Origin: Ancylobacter novellus | GTDB taxonomy: Bacteria; Pseudomonadota; Alphaproteobacteria; Rhizobiales; Xanthobacteraceae | Direction of reading: 5' to 3' | DNA length: 28,421 nt | Assembly (NCBI GenBank): GCA_003241485.1 | Contig: QFQD01000049.1 | Coordinates: forward strand, 1 to 28,421 | Part shown: in pieces, positions 17,869 to 25,249 of the stretch | How the letters are laid out: every line of letters begins with the position of its first letter | Numbering within the stretch: the stretch's first letter is position 1 | Made by a program: the position numbers and the translations under genes | Notes under the pieces: model-generated | The model's input: the letters and a program-made list of their open reading frames with translations, nothing else | Databases searched by the model: none | Told to the model about the DNA's origin: nothing

Positions 17869-19326
17869 ATGTTTCTCGGCCTCGATATCGGGACCTCCGC
17901 CGTCAAGGCGGTGCTGGTCGACGGCAACCAGTCCGTCATTGCCACCGCCGAAACCCCGCTCGCCATCTCGCGCCCGCAGCCGGGCTTCAGCGAGCAGAAC
18001 CCGGAAGACTGGTGGCAGGCGACGCTTGCCAGCATCGATGCGCTGAAGGCGCAGGCCCCTGCGGCCCTCTCGGCCGTTCAGGGGCTCGGCCTGTCCGGCC
18101 AGATGCACGGCGCCGTGCTTCTGGACAAAAATGGCGAGGTGCTGCGCCCCGCCATCCTGTGGAATGACGGGCGCGCCTCCGCCGAATGCCGCGAACTGGA
18201 GGAGCGCTTTCCCGCGCTGCACCAGGTGGCGGGCAACCTCGCTTTCCCCGGCTTCACCGCGCCCAAGCTGATCTGGGTGAAGAAGCACGAGCCGGAAATC
18301 TTCGCGCGCACCGCCAAGGTGCTGCTGCCGAAGGCCTATGTCGGCTATCGCCTGACCGGCGAGATGGTCGAGGAAATGTCGGACGCTTCCGGCACGCTGT
18401 GGCTGGATGTCGGCGCCCGCGACTGGTCGGACGCCGCGCTGGCGGCGACCGATCTCTCGCGCGCCCACATGCCACGCCTCGTCGAGGGCAGCGCCGCCGC
18501 CGGCCGCATCAAGCCGGAGCTGGCCGCCCGCTGGGGCATGGCGACGCCGCCCGTGCTGGCAGGCGGGGCGGGCGACAATGCGGCGGGCGCCGTGGGGCTC
18601 GGTGCCATCAAGGCGGGCAACGCTTTCGTCTCGCTCGGCACATCGGGAGTGCTGTGGGCGACCACCGACCGTTACGCGCCGAACCCGCAATCGAGCGTGC
18701 ACGCCTTCTGCCACGCCGTGCCGGGCACCTGGCACCAGATGGGGGTGATCCTCTCCGCCGCCTCGGCACTGGGCTGGTGGTCGGATGTCGCGAAGGTCGC
18801 GCCCGGCGATCTTCTCGCCCCGCTCGGCGATGCGCCGGCGGGCCCTTCGCGCGCGACGTTCCTGCCCTATCTCTCGGGCGAGCGCACGCCGCACAATGAT
18901 ACGGCGATCCGCGGCGCTTTCATCGGCCTCGACCATGACACCTCGCGCGAGACGCTGACTCAAGGAGTGCTGGAAGGCGTCGCCTTCGCCTTCAAGGACT
19001 GCCTCGACGCGCTGGTCGCCGCCGGAACCCATCTCGAACAGGCCGACGTGATCGGCGGCGGCTCGCGCTCGCGCTTCTGGATCGCGGTGCTGGCCAATGT
19101 GCTGGGTCTGCCGCTCAACCGCATCGAGGATGGTGAGCGGGGCGGGGCCTTCGGCGCCGCGCGCCTCGCCCGCATGGCGGCGACCGGCGAGGCGCCGGGC
19201 GACATCTGCCTGCCCCCGCGCCGCATCGAGACCATCCTGCCCGACCCCAATCTGCAACAAGCCTATGCGGACCGGCATGCGCTCTACCGGGCGCTCTACC
19301 CCGCATTGAAGGGAGTGACGTCATGA
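17869..19326 (+). CDS. xylB: Xylulokinase
   Basis: XylB phosphorylates D-xylulose to xylulose-5-phosphate, which enters the pentose phosphate pathway. The 485 residues match the FGGY kinase family: N-terminal ATPase-fold start LGLDIGTSAVKAVLVD (D6), sugar-binding LSGQMHGAVLLD with M79-H80, ILWNDGRA (97-103), catalytic Asp in AGGAGDNAAGAVG (D236), VSLGTSGVLW, and a C-terminal GGGSRSRFWIAVLANVLGLPL. AAGGA lies nine bases before ATG 17869. The stop overlaps the xylA start as ATGA, so the two are translationally coupled. It is preceded closely by the regulator gene. Confidence 0.97.
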   Translation: MFLGLDIGTSAVKAVLVDGNQSVIATAETPLAISRPQPGFSEQNPEDWWQATLASIDALKAQAPAALSAVQGLGLSGQMHGAVLLDKNGEVLRPAILWNDGRASAECRELEERFPALHQVAGNLAFPGFTAPKLIWVKKHEPEIFARTAKVLLPKAYVGYRLTGEMVEEMSDASGTLWLDVGARDWSDAALAATDLSRAHMPRLVEGSAAAGRIKPELAARWGMATPPVLAGGAGDNAAGAVGLGAIKAGNAFVSLGTSGVLWATTDRYAPNPQSSVHAFCHAVPGTWHQMGVILSAASALGWWSDVAKVAPGDLLAPLGDAPAGPSRATFLPYLSGERTPHNDTAIRGAFIGLDHDTSRETLTQGVLEGVAFAFKDCLDALVAAGTHLEQADVIGGGSRSRFWIAVLANVLGLPLNRIEDGERGGAFGAARLARMAATGEAPGDICLPPRRIETILPDPNLQQAYADRHALYRALYPALKGVTS

Positions 19327-20648
19327 ATGCCCCCGCCCATTTTTTCCCCGTGGCCGAGCCGCTGAAATATGCCGGCCCCGAGAGCCGCGACCCCTTCACC
19401 TTCCGCTGGTACGACAAGGACCGCGTGGTGCTCGGCAAGCGGATGGAAGACCATCTGCGCTTCGCCGTCGCCTATTGGCACAGCTTCACCTGGCCGGGCG
19501 GTGATCCGTTCGGCGGCGAGACCTTCTTCCGCCCGTGGATGCACGGTTCGGATGACATGGCGCTTGCCCGCGCCAAGGCGGACGTCGCCTTCGACCTGTT
19601 CCGCGTGCTCGACGTGCCGTTCTTCGCGTTCCACGACCGCGACATCGCCCCGGAAGGCGCGTCGCTGAAGGAATCCAACGCGAATGTCCGCGCCATTGCC
19701 GACATCTTCGCCAAGAAGATGGAGACCTCGAAGACCAGGCTGCTCTGGGGCACGGCGAACCTGTTCTCCAACCGCCGCTTCATGGCCGGTGCCGCGACCA
19801 ATCCGGACCCGGACGTGTTCGCCTATTCCGCCGCGCAGGTGAAGAACGTGCTGGAGATCACGCACGAGCTCGGCGGCGAGAACTATGTGCTGTGGGGTGG
19901 CCGCGAGGGCTATGAGACGCTGCTCAACACCGACCTGAAGCGCGAGCTCGACCAGATGGGCCGCTTCCTCAATCTCGTCGTCGAGCACAAGCACAAGATC
20001 GGCTTCAAGGGCACGATCCTGATCGAGCCGAAGCCGCAGGAGCCGACCAAGCACCAGTACGACTTCGATGTCGGCACGGTGTACGGCCTGCTCTGCCGCG
20101 CCGGACTGGAGAAGGAAGTGAAGCTGAACCTCGAGGGCAACCACGCCACGCTGGCGGGCCATTCTTTCGAGCACGAGATCGCGATGGCGGCGGCGCTCGG
20201 CGTGTTCGGCTCGATCGACATGAACAAGGGCGATGCTCAGTCCGGCTGGGACACCGACCAGTTCCCCACCAATGTCGAGGACACCGCGCTCGCCTTCTAC
20301 GAGATCCTCAAGGCCGGCGGCTTCACCACGGGCGGCACCAATTTCGACGCCAAGGTGCGGCGCCAGTCGATCGATCCCGAGGATCTGGTGCTGGCCCATG
20401 CCAGCGCGATGGATGTGTGCGCCCGCGCGCTCCTCATCGCCGCCGACATGATCGAGGACGGTGCGCTGCAGAAGGCGGTCAATGAGCGCTATGCCGGCTG
20501 GGACAAGCCGCAGAACAAGGCGATGCTCGCCAGCGGCTCCTCGCTGGAGGCCATCGCGGTCCGCGTCGAGGCGGAGAATCTCGATCCGCAGCCCCGCTCC
20601 GGCCGCCAGGAACGGCTGGAAGCCCTTGCGGGCAGCTATTTGCGCTGA
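19323..20648 (+). CDS. xylA: Xylose isomerase
   Basis: XylA interconverts D-xylose and D-xylulose with two divalent metals. The 441 residues match group II xylose isomerases such as that of E. coli, with every residue shifted by about three: H104 and D107 (FHDRDIAP), E235 and K237 (IEPKPQEPTKHQYDFD), E271 and H274 (LEGNHATLAGH), D299 (IDMNKGDAQSGWDTDQFP, also D310 and D312) and D342 (TNFDAKVRRQS). All metal ligands and the catalytic His are present. It overlaps xylB by four bases and is followed by a strong terminator, so the regulator-xylB-xylA unit ends here. Confidence 0.98.
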   Translation: MNAPAHFFPVAEPLKYAGPESRDPFTFRWYDKDRVVLGKRMEDHLRFAVAYWHSFTWPGGDPFGGETFFRPWMHGSDDMALARAKADVAFDLFRVLDVPFFAFHDRDIAPEGASLKESNANVRAIADIFAKKMETSKTRLLWGTANLFSNRRFMAGAATNPDPDVFAYSAAQVKNVLEITHELGGENYVLWGGREGYETLLNTDLKRELDQMGRFLNLVVEHKHKIGFKGTILIEPKPQEPTKHQYDFDVGTVYGLLCRAGLEKEVKLNLEGNHATLAGHSFEHEIAMAAALGVFGSIDMNKGDAQSGWDTDQFPTNVEDTALAFYEILKAGGFTTGGTNFDAKVRRQSIDPEDLVLAHASAMDVCARALLIAADMIEDGALQKAVNERYAGWDKPQNKAMLASGSSLEAIAVRVEAENLDPQPRSGRQERLEALAGSYLR

Positions 20649-20661
20649 GTTGCGCAAATGG

Positions 20662-20710
20662 GCCTCCCGCGCCGGTACCCCGCAAACCGGGGCGGGAGGC
20701 TCTCTTCTTT
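20662..20710 (+). terminator. Rho-independent terminator after xylA
   Basis: GCCTCCCG (20662-20669) pairs with CGGGAGGC (20693-20700), with an inner CCCCG/CGGGG helix, followed by TCTCTTCTTT. It lies 13 bases after the xylA stop. Confidence 0.85.
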
Positions 20711-20868
20711 CATTGACTTAGCGGCATTTCCCCCTTTCGATCGCGCTTGGGAGCGACTTGATTGAATCGCCGACGGCCGAAGGCAGGCTTTGCGGCTCGG
20801 GATCATCACCCCGACACGCAGTTGCGCCAGACTTGGGAAGTCGCGAGACGCCGTGAGAGGGGAAGAGA

Positions 20869-21486
20869 ATGCGTGTAAGCGTTTTGGGTGTGGCGCTGGC
20901 CGCCACGCTCGGTTTGTCCCTCACCGCCGCCGACGCGCAGATGCGGCCGACGGCGGGCGTAGGCAACCAAATCGTCGACGTGCCGGAAAAGCCCGGTTAC
21001 GTGCCGACGCCGGAAGAAGAGCAGATCGACCCGGCCTTCCGCCGGCAGCCGGTCTATTTCCGCACCACCGAGCCGCCGGGCACCATCATCATTCATACCG
21101 ATGAGCGCTTTCTGTATCTGGTGCAGGGCGACAACCGCGCGTTGCGCTACGGCATCGGCGTCGGCCGCGACGGCTTCCAGTGGGCCGGCATGCAGAAGGT
21201 GAGCCGCAAGGCCGAGTGGCCGGACTGGACGCCGCCGCCGGAAATGATCGAGCGCCAGCCCTATCTGCCGCGCTTCATGGCGGGCGGGCCAGGCAATCCG
21301 ATGGGTGCCGCTGCGCTGTATCTCGGCCAGACGGTGTACCGCATCCATGGCACCAACATGCCGAACACGATCGGTATGGCCATTTCCTCGGGCTGCTTCC
21401 GTCTCGTGAACTCGGACGTGCAGGATCTGTTCAGCCGCGTGCCCGTGGGCACAAAGGTCATCATCCGGCAGGCACCGTCGCTTTGA
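20869..21486 (+). CDS. L,D-transpeptidase (YkuD family), periplasmic
   Basis: L,D-transpeptidases make 3-3 cross-links in peptidoglycan or attach proteins to it. The 205-residue protein has a signal peptide (GVALAATLGLSLTAADAQ). The YkuD domain then runs from about residue 70 (GTIIIHTDERFLYLVQG) through GIGVGRDGFQWAG, with the catalytic set H160 (YRIHGTN) and C176 (ISSGCFRLVNSDV). All signature residues are intact. ATG 20869 has GGGGAAGAG just upstream. It stands alone: the xylA terminator is upstream and a separate gene follows after 58 bp. Bacteria of this order carry many such paralogues, so the particular role cannot be told. Confidence 0.93.
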   Translation: MRVSVLGVALAATLGLSLTAADAQMRPTAGVGNQIVDVPEKPGYVPTPEEEQIDPAFRRQPVYFRTTEPPGTIIIHTDERFLYLVQGDNRALRYGIGVGRDGFQWAGMQKVSRKAEWPDWTPPPEMIERQPYLPRFMAGGPGNPMGAAALYLGQTVYRIHGTNMPNTIGMAISSGCFRLVNSDVQDLFSRVPVGTKVIIRQAPSL

Positions 21487-21544
21487 GCTGCGCGCCGATG
21501 CTGCTTGAACGGCGTTCGGCGCCCAAGTCCGATTTGGGGGAAAC

Positions 21545-22558
21545 ATGAAGAAATATGCTCTCGCGCTGGCCGCCGCCGGCGCCCTGCTGTCCGCCTCGCT
21601 CGCGCAGGCCGATACGCTGGCGGATGTGAAGGCGCGCGGCACGCTCAAGTGCGGCGTAAACCAGGGGCTGCTCGGCTTCTCCGCCAAGGACGACAAGGGC
21701 CAGTGGACCGGCTTCGATGTCGATCTGTGCCGCGCCGTTGCCTCGGCGGTGCTCGGCGACGCCTCGAAGGTGGATTATGTGCCGCTGTCCGCCGAGGCGC
21801 GCTTCCCGGCGTTGCAGAAGGGCGAGATCGACCTGCTCTCGCGCAACTCCACCTGGACGCTCGGCCGCGAGGCGGAACTCAAGCTGCAGTTTCCCGGCGT
21901 CTCCTATTATGACGGCCAGGGCTTCCTCGTGCCGGTGGCCAAGAAGGTCGACAGCGCACTGGAGCTGACCAATTCAAAGGTCTGCGTGCAGGCCGGCACC
22001 ACCAGCGTGCTCAATGCGCGCGACTATTCCAGCCAGAACAACCTCTCGCTGGAACTGGTCGAGCTGCCGGGCGTCGATGAGGTGGTGAAAGGCTATGCCG
22101 ACGGCAGGTGCGACGTCATCACCACGGACGTCTCGCAGCTCTACGCGCTGCGTCTGAAGCTCGCCAAGCCGGCTGACCACATCGTGCTGCCGGACGTGAT
22201 CTCCAAGGAGCCGCTCGGCCCGGTGGTGCGCCAGGGCGACGATGCGTGGCTCAATGTGGTGAAGTGGAGCCTGTTCGCGCTTATCAACGCCGAGGAGATG
22301 GGCATCAGCCAGGCCACGCTCGACCAGGCGCTGAAGTCGGAGAAACCCGACGTGAAGCGCTTTGTCGGCACCGAGGGCAGCTATGGCGCGCAGCTCGGGC
22401 TCGGCAAGGACTGGGCGGTGCTGATCGTGAAGAATGTCGGCAATTATGGCGAGGTGTTCGAGCGCAATGTCGGCTCGGGCTCCAAGCTCGGCATTCCGCG
22501 CGGCATCAACCAGCTGTGGAGCACCGGCGGCATCCAGTACGCTCCGCCGATCCGCTGA
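21545..22558 (+). CDS. aapJ: Amino-acid ABC transporter periplasmic binding protein (AapJ type)
   Basis: AapJ proteins bind a broad range of L-amino acids for the Aap importer. The 337-residue protein has a signal peptide (KKYALALAAAGALLSASLAQA) and then the family sequence: VKARGTLKCGVNQGLLGFS, WTGFDVDLCRAVA, LSRNSTWTLGREAEL, CVQAGTTSVLN, DGRCDVITTDVSQLYALR and the C-terminal NVGNYGEVFERNVG, LGIPRGINQLW and GGIQYAPPIR. The length is normal. GGGGGAAAC precedes ATG 21545. Unlike the classic aapJQMP operon, no permease or ATPase gene follows, and a terminator comes right after it. It must either share membrane partners encoded elsewhere or be an extra binding subunit. Confidence 0.93.
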   Translation: MKKYALALAAAGALLSASLAQADTLADVKARGTLKCGVNQGLLGFSAKDDKGQWTGFDVDLCRAVASAVLGDASKVDYVPLSAEARFPALQKGEIDLLSRNSTWTLGREAELKLQFPGVSYYDGQGFLVPVAKKVDSALELTNSKVCVQAGTTSVLNARDYSSQNNLSLELVELPGVDEVVKGYADGRCDVITTDVSQLYALRLKLAKPADHIVLPDVISKEPLGPVVRQGDDAWLNVVKWSLFALINAEEMGISQATLDQALKSEKPDVKRFVGTEGSYGAQLGLGKDWAVLIVKNVGNYGEVFERNVGSGSKLGIPRGINQLWSTGGIQYAPPIR

Positions 22559-22578
22559 GAGGATTGGGCGCGACATCG

Positions 22579-22608
22579 AGCCGGCGGCCGCGAGGCTGCC
22601 GGCTTTTT
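22579..22608 (+). terminator. Rho-independent terminator after the AapJ-like gene
   Basis: An 11-bp stem (22579-22589 with 22594-22604, one G-T) has a GCGA tetraloop of the GNRA type and is followed by TTTT. It lies 20 bases after the stop. Confidence 0.9.
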
Positions 22609-22676
22609 CGTGCCTGGCGGATGGCCAGCGCGCCGGCCTCGCGGTGCCAAGCGCGCCGTCATCGCCCTCGCGCGCG

Positions 22677-22859
22677 ATGGGAGCTGACGACCCCGCTTTG
22701 CCGGCGGCGGCCGAGCATGCGGAGACGTATTTGCGCTGGGTGTTCAGCTTCATTGGCGTGGCACCGGCGTTCATCCGCGCCGATGGCATCTCTGCCGGCC
22801 AGCGCGAGGCGGCGCTGAGCGGGGCACTGAAGAGCGCGGCCGAGCTGAAGGCCGCTTGA
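22677..22859 (+). pseudogene. C-terminal remnant of an FMN-dependent NADH-azoreductase gene
   Basis: The last 50 or so residues of this frame (AEHAETYLRWVFSFIGV, APAFIRADGISAGQREAAL, then GALKSAAELKAA) match the C-terminal end of AzoR-type azoreductases, where YLR..F.FIG and F..A.G are followed by a helix. The N-terminal flavodoxin-like part of about 150 residues is absent. Upstream the same frame simply runs back into the AapJ gene in a different phase and the terminator. There is no ribosome binding site before ATG 22677. I read this as the relic of a deleted gene. A short expressed protein is possible but unlikely. Confidence 0.6.
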
Positions 22860-22955
22860 TCGGCTTTGGCGCGGCTTGTATCGCTGGGGCATCCATAGAC
22901 CGGCGGTGCGGGGGCACGGGAGCCTCCTGCCGGCCACCAGCGAGAGTTGCCGCGC

Positions 22956-23390
22956 ATGACCCTTAGTCTCAAAGCCGCCCAGACGATCCTCTCCACCGCG
23001 CTCGACGCCTGCCGGAAAGGCAATTTCAAGCCGATGGCAGTCGTGGTGCTGGATGCGCGCGGGGCGGTGAAGGTCTCCGCCGCCGAGGACAGCACCAGCC
23101 TCAAGCGTTTCGAGGTCGCTCACGGCAAGGCCTTCGGCGCCCTCTCGCTCGGCATGGGCTCGCGTTCGCTCTTCAAGCGGGCGAAGGAGCAGGCGTTCTT
23201 CGTCGCGGCGGTCAGCCATGTGGCGGGGGGCGCGCTGGTGCCGGTGCCGGGCGGCGTGCTCATCCGCGACGGCGCGGGCGAGGTGATCGGCGCGGTCGGC
23301 ATTTCGGGCGACACCTCAGAGAATGACGAGGCGGCGGCCATTGCCGGCATCGAGGCGGCGGGCTTCAAGGCGGATCCCGGCGCGGACTGA
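22956..23390 (+). CDS. GlcG/HbpS family protein (DUF336)
   Basis: The 144-residue protein is a typical small GlcG/HbpS domain: LSLKAAQTILSTALDAC, then FKPMAVVVLDARGAVKVSAAEDSTSL, a central helix with AFGALSLGMGSRSL, and the conserved end VPVPGGVLIRDGAGEVIGAVGISGDTSENDEAAAIAGIEAAG. Members bind haem or small organic acids, or have unknown roles beside glycolate genes. No signal peptide is present, so it is probably cytoplasmic. ATG 22956 is preferred over a TTG nine bases upstream. It has no obvious partner genes here, so its function stays open. Confidence 0.88.
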   Translation: MTLSLKAAQTILSTALDACRKGNFKPMAVVVLDARGAVKVSAAEDSTSLKRFEVAHGKAFGALSLGMGSRSLFKRAKEQAFFVAAVSHVAGGALVPVPGGVLIRDGAGEVIGAVGISGDTSENDEAAAIAGIEAAGFKADPGAD

Positions 23391-23414
23391 CCGCTTTTTT
23401 CATCCATATTCACT

Positions 23415-23456
23415 GCGGAAGGGGTGCCGGGCGGGAACGCAAGGCGCCCCTTCTGC
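23415..23456. terminator. Hairpin after the GlcG/HbpS-like gene
   Basis: Positions 23415-23428 pair with 23443-23456 (14 pairs, two of them G-T) around a 14-base loop. A T6 run lies before it on + (23395-23400), which on the - strand would be an A-run, so it is not a standard terminator in either direction. It probably ends the upstream transcript or protects its 3' end. Confidence 0.4.
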
Positions 23457-23594
23457 GTTGTTAGCGGCCTCGAACCTGTCCTGCCGCTTTGAACGCCGGC
23501 GTCCCGCCCCATTCTCGACGGATTTCGTTCAGGAGGCATTCATTGATCGTATGTAAATCTGCGGTCATGGATCGTATCCTTGGAGGATATTAAA

Positions 23595-24065
23595 ATGAAA
23601 AAGATCGCCATCGCCGCTCTTTCTGCGGTTACTCTTGTAACATCCGCCATCGTTCCTGCGGCGGCCGCGCCGTGGGGTCCGACGACACTGTCCGTGCCTG
23701 GAAACGGTGTCGAGAATGTCCAGTATCGCCCGGCTTACCGCCAGGGTTATAGGCAGGGATACCGCCAGGGCGCGCGTCAGGGCTTCTACCGCCACGGTGG
23801 CTATGGCTATTACAACGGCTATCGCGGCTATAATTACTACCGCCCCGGCTATCGCCAGTATAATGGCTGGTGGTTCCCGGCCGGCGCCCTGGCCGCTGGC
23901 GCGATCATCGGCGGGGCCATCGCCGCGCAGCAGCAGCCGAGCTATGGCGGGCAGGTCAGCGGCCATGTGCAGTGGTGCGCCAACCGCTACCGTTCCTACC
24001 GGGCCTCGGACAACACTTTCCAGCCCAATTACGGCCCGCGCCAGCAGTGCGTCTCGCCCTATTGA
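23595..24065 (+). CDS. BA14K family protein, secreted
   Basis: BA14K proteins, first described in Brucella as an immunoreactive lectin-like protein, are common in Hyphomicrobiales. The 156-residue protein has a signal peptide (KKIAIAALSAVTLVTSAIVPAAAA). A Tyr/Gly/Arg-rich low-complexity stretch follows, with repeated RQGYRQG and YRGYNYYRPGY (about residues 44-90). Next is a hydrophobic segment rich in Gly and Ala (FPAGALAAGAIIGGAIAAQ). The C-terminal BA14K signature is HVQWCANRYRSYRASDNTF followed by GPRQQCVSPY. GGAGG eight bases before ATG 23595 fixes the start; a TTG at 23580 is upstream in frame. A strong terminator follows. It is the last chromosomal gene before the prophage. Confidence 0.9.
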   Translation: MKKIAIAALSAVTLVTSAIVPAAAAPWGPTTLSVPGNGVENVQYRPAYRQGYRQGYRQGARQGFYRHGGYGYYNGYRGYNYYRPGYRQYNGWWFPAGALAAGAIIGGAIAAQQQPSYGGQVSGHVQWCANRYRSYRASDNTFQPNYGPRQQCVSPY

Positions 24066-24100
24066 GCTGACGAACCGGCCGGCCTAACCGGCCTGAGAAC

Positions 24101-24141
24101 AAAGAACCCTCGCGCGGCTCTGCCGGCGAGGGTTTCTTTTT
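24101..24141 (+). terminator. Rho-independent terminator after the BA14K gene
   Basis: AAAGAACCCTCGC (24101-24113) pairs with GCGAGGGTTTCTTT (24126-24139, one bulged T), with an inner CGGC/GCCG helix, and the sequence continues as a T-run to 24141. Confidence 0.9.
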
Positions 24142-24275
24142 GCGCCCGCGGCGCCGGCACGCGCCCTAAGGCTGTGCCACGCGGCGTCCTGTGCGGTTTG
24201 GAAACGTCTCTGGAAGCCATGGTAGCGGGAGAGCGCTACCGCCAGAACCCCACTACAGAAACCCTTATGTTCTCG
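24142..24275. other. Chromosome-prophage junction region without a gene
   Basis: Left of this stretch all genes are ordinary chromosomal ones on +; right of it all are phage-like and on -. It holds a perfect 7-bp inverted repeat, GGTAGCG (24221-24227) and CGCTACC (24234-24240). Positions 24220-24233 read, on the - strand, CTCTCCCGCTACCA, which looks like the last 14 bases of a tRNA with its CCA end. No complete tRNA is present. This could be part of an attachment site, but no partner copy lies in the window to test it. Confidence 0.35.
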
Positions 24276-24842
24276 CTACGTTTCAGCTGAGACGGCCTCA
24301 ATTGGCGCCCCTTGCAACGCCGCGAGCGCCAACCAAGCCAGCCACGCCTCGGTGAAGCCGGCATGCGCCGCATCGCGCGTGAGGCCGCCGCCGCGTCGCG
24401 AGCCGCCCCGCTCGCAATCGTAGACTGCGCTGGATGTCCAATACCACTGACTAGTGTCGACCCCGAACGCTCGGCCGACCAGCCCCAAGGCGACACCATT
24501 GGATGCGACGGTGTAATCCTCCGAAGGTCCGCCGTCGCGGGGATCGAGAGCGAGGGGCGGCGGATCGCGCGGCGTCGCATCCCCCTCGATCTCGCCCAAC
24601 CCAGCCAGCGACAGCCACAACCGCCAGCGCGTGGCGAGCATCGCCATGGCCTCTTCACGGTCGCCGCCGGAGCCATGAGCCGGACCGCGCCCATCCGCAG
24701 ACAAGTTTACGGTGCCGATAGTCCATACCCATGACTTCGCCGGTGCGTGGTCCTGATGCTGGATTCCGCCGACCATGAACCCGCCGCTGCGCACATGATA
24801 GGCGGCGAACCCGACATCGTGCCGGCGCTGTAACTTGAGCAT
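24276..24842 (-). CDS. Hypothetical prophage protein, 188 residues, second gene of the SOS-box operon
   Basis: I do not recognise a family. The N-terminal half has likely beta strands (DVGFAAYHVRSGGFMVGGIQ, then SWVWTIGTVNL). The middle has HGSGGDREEAMAMLATRWRLWLSLAGL, a pattern I have seen in uncharacterised phage proteins of this order. The C-terminal half has a WYWTSSAVYDC stretch and an Ala/Leu/Trp-rich helix (FTEAWLAWLALAALQG). No signal peptide is present. Its ATG overlaps the stop of the 84-residue gene (TGATG), so the two are translated together and should share the GTTC-N7-GTTC promoter. It is the outermost gene of the prophage. Confidence 0.6.
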   Translation of the reverse strand: MLKLQRRHDVGFAAYHVRSGGFMVGGIQHQDHAPAKSWVWTIGTVNLSADGRGPAHGSGGDREEAMAMLATRWRLWLSLAGLGEIEGDATPRDPPPLALDPRDGGPSEDYTVASNGVALGLVGRAFGVDTSQWYWTSSAVYDCERGGSRRGGGLTRDAAHAGFTEAWLAWLALAALQGAPIEAVSAET

Positions 24843-25096
24843 CAGTCGAAAGCAGGCGGCCGGGCGAGGCCATCGGGGATCTCACCGATTGCTGCGAGGA
24901 TGGTCGGCGCCGAGTGCTCGCCGGTGTGCCTGTCGATCTTGCGGGAGAAGGCCAGGACGCCGGCGTGCTTGGGCGCAAGCTCGGCCGCCAGCGCCAGGGC
25001 ACCGCGCTTGGTGCGGGGCTGCTCGGCGTCGCCCTGCTGCAGCAGGCCATCGCCATCGCGGTCGATCGGCAGCACCACGAAATATGTCCCGGTCAT
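24842..25096 (-). CDS. Hypothetical prophage protein, 84 residues, first gene of the SOS-box operon
   Basis: The protein starts MTGTYFVVLPIDRDGDGL, then has an Ala/Leu-rich helix (RGALALAAELAPKHAGVLAF) and ends with SRKIDRHTGEHSAPTILAAIGEIPDG. The ending resembles short uncharacterised phage proteins of Hyphomicrobiales in which a TGE...P.I....GE.PD pattern recurs; this is from memory. The frame opens at 25138, but ATG 25096 has GAGGGGA five to six bases upstream. The longer version would also start inside the SOS box. Overlap with the next gene is one base. Induction by DNA damage is inferred from the operator. Confidence 0.65.
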   Translation of the reverse strand: MTGTYFVVLPIDRDGDGLLQQGDAEQPRTKRGALALAAELAPKHAGVLAFSRKIDRHTGEHSAPTILAAIGEIPDGLARPPAFD

Positions 25097-25121
25097 CGCA
25101 TTCCCCTCATGTCTCAAATGA

Positions 25122-25155
25122 GAACATAGTGAGAACAAACGGCGTCGAGAGTCAA
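25122..25155 (-). promoter_or_regulatory. Promoter with alphaproteobacterial LexA (SOS) box
   Basis: Read on the - strand, GTTC-TCACTAT-GTTC (25136 down to 25122) is a perfect match to GTTC-N7-GTTC, the LexA box of alphaproteobacteria. It overlaps a plausible promoter: TTGACT as -35 (25155-25150), an 18-bp spacer, and CACTAT as -10 (25131-25126). The start codon of the 84-residue gene is 26 bases further on. The position over the -10 is what a LexA repressor site should have. Confidence 0.7.
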
Positions 25156-25201
25156 AGATCGATGCGCCAGCGAAACGACCGCACCTAGCTGTCGCTCACG
25201 C

Positions 25202-25235
25202 AAAAAAGACCCCACCCTCCCGAAGGAGGGCGGGG
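25202..25235 (-). terminator. Rho-independent terminator after the adenine methyltransferase gene
   Basis: On the - strand an 11-bp stem (25235-25225 with 25220-25210, one G-T) closes a TTCG tetraloop and is followed by TC and six T. It lies 14 bases after the methyltransferase stop and isolates the SOS-box operon from read-through. Confidence 0.93.
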
Positions 25236-25249
25236 CGTATCGTCGTTCG

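Noticed and set aside
17566..19278. Long - strand frame (570 codons) opposite xylB and the end of the regulator
   Set aside because: It spans two real genes on the other strand and has no domain signature.
23531..23594. Leader peptide before the BA14K gene (AGGAGG followed by ATG TAA, with repeated GATCGTAT)
   Set aside because: The frame is one codon long and spacing is poor; it is likely a chance ribosome-binding-site-like sequence.
24220..24240. A tRNA gene at the prophage border
   Set aside because: Only a 14-base 3'-end-like piece is seen; no T-loop, anticodon stem or D arm can be drawn around it.
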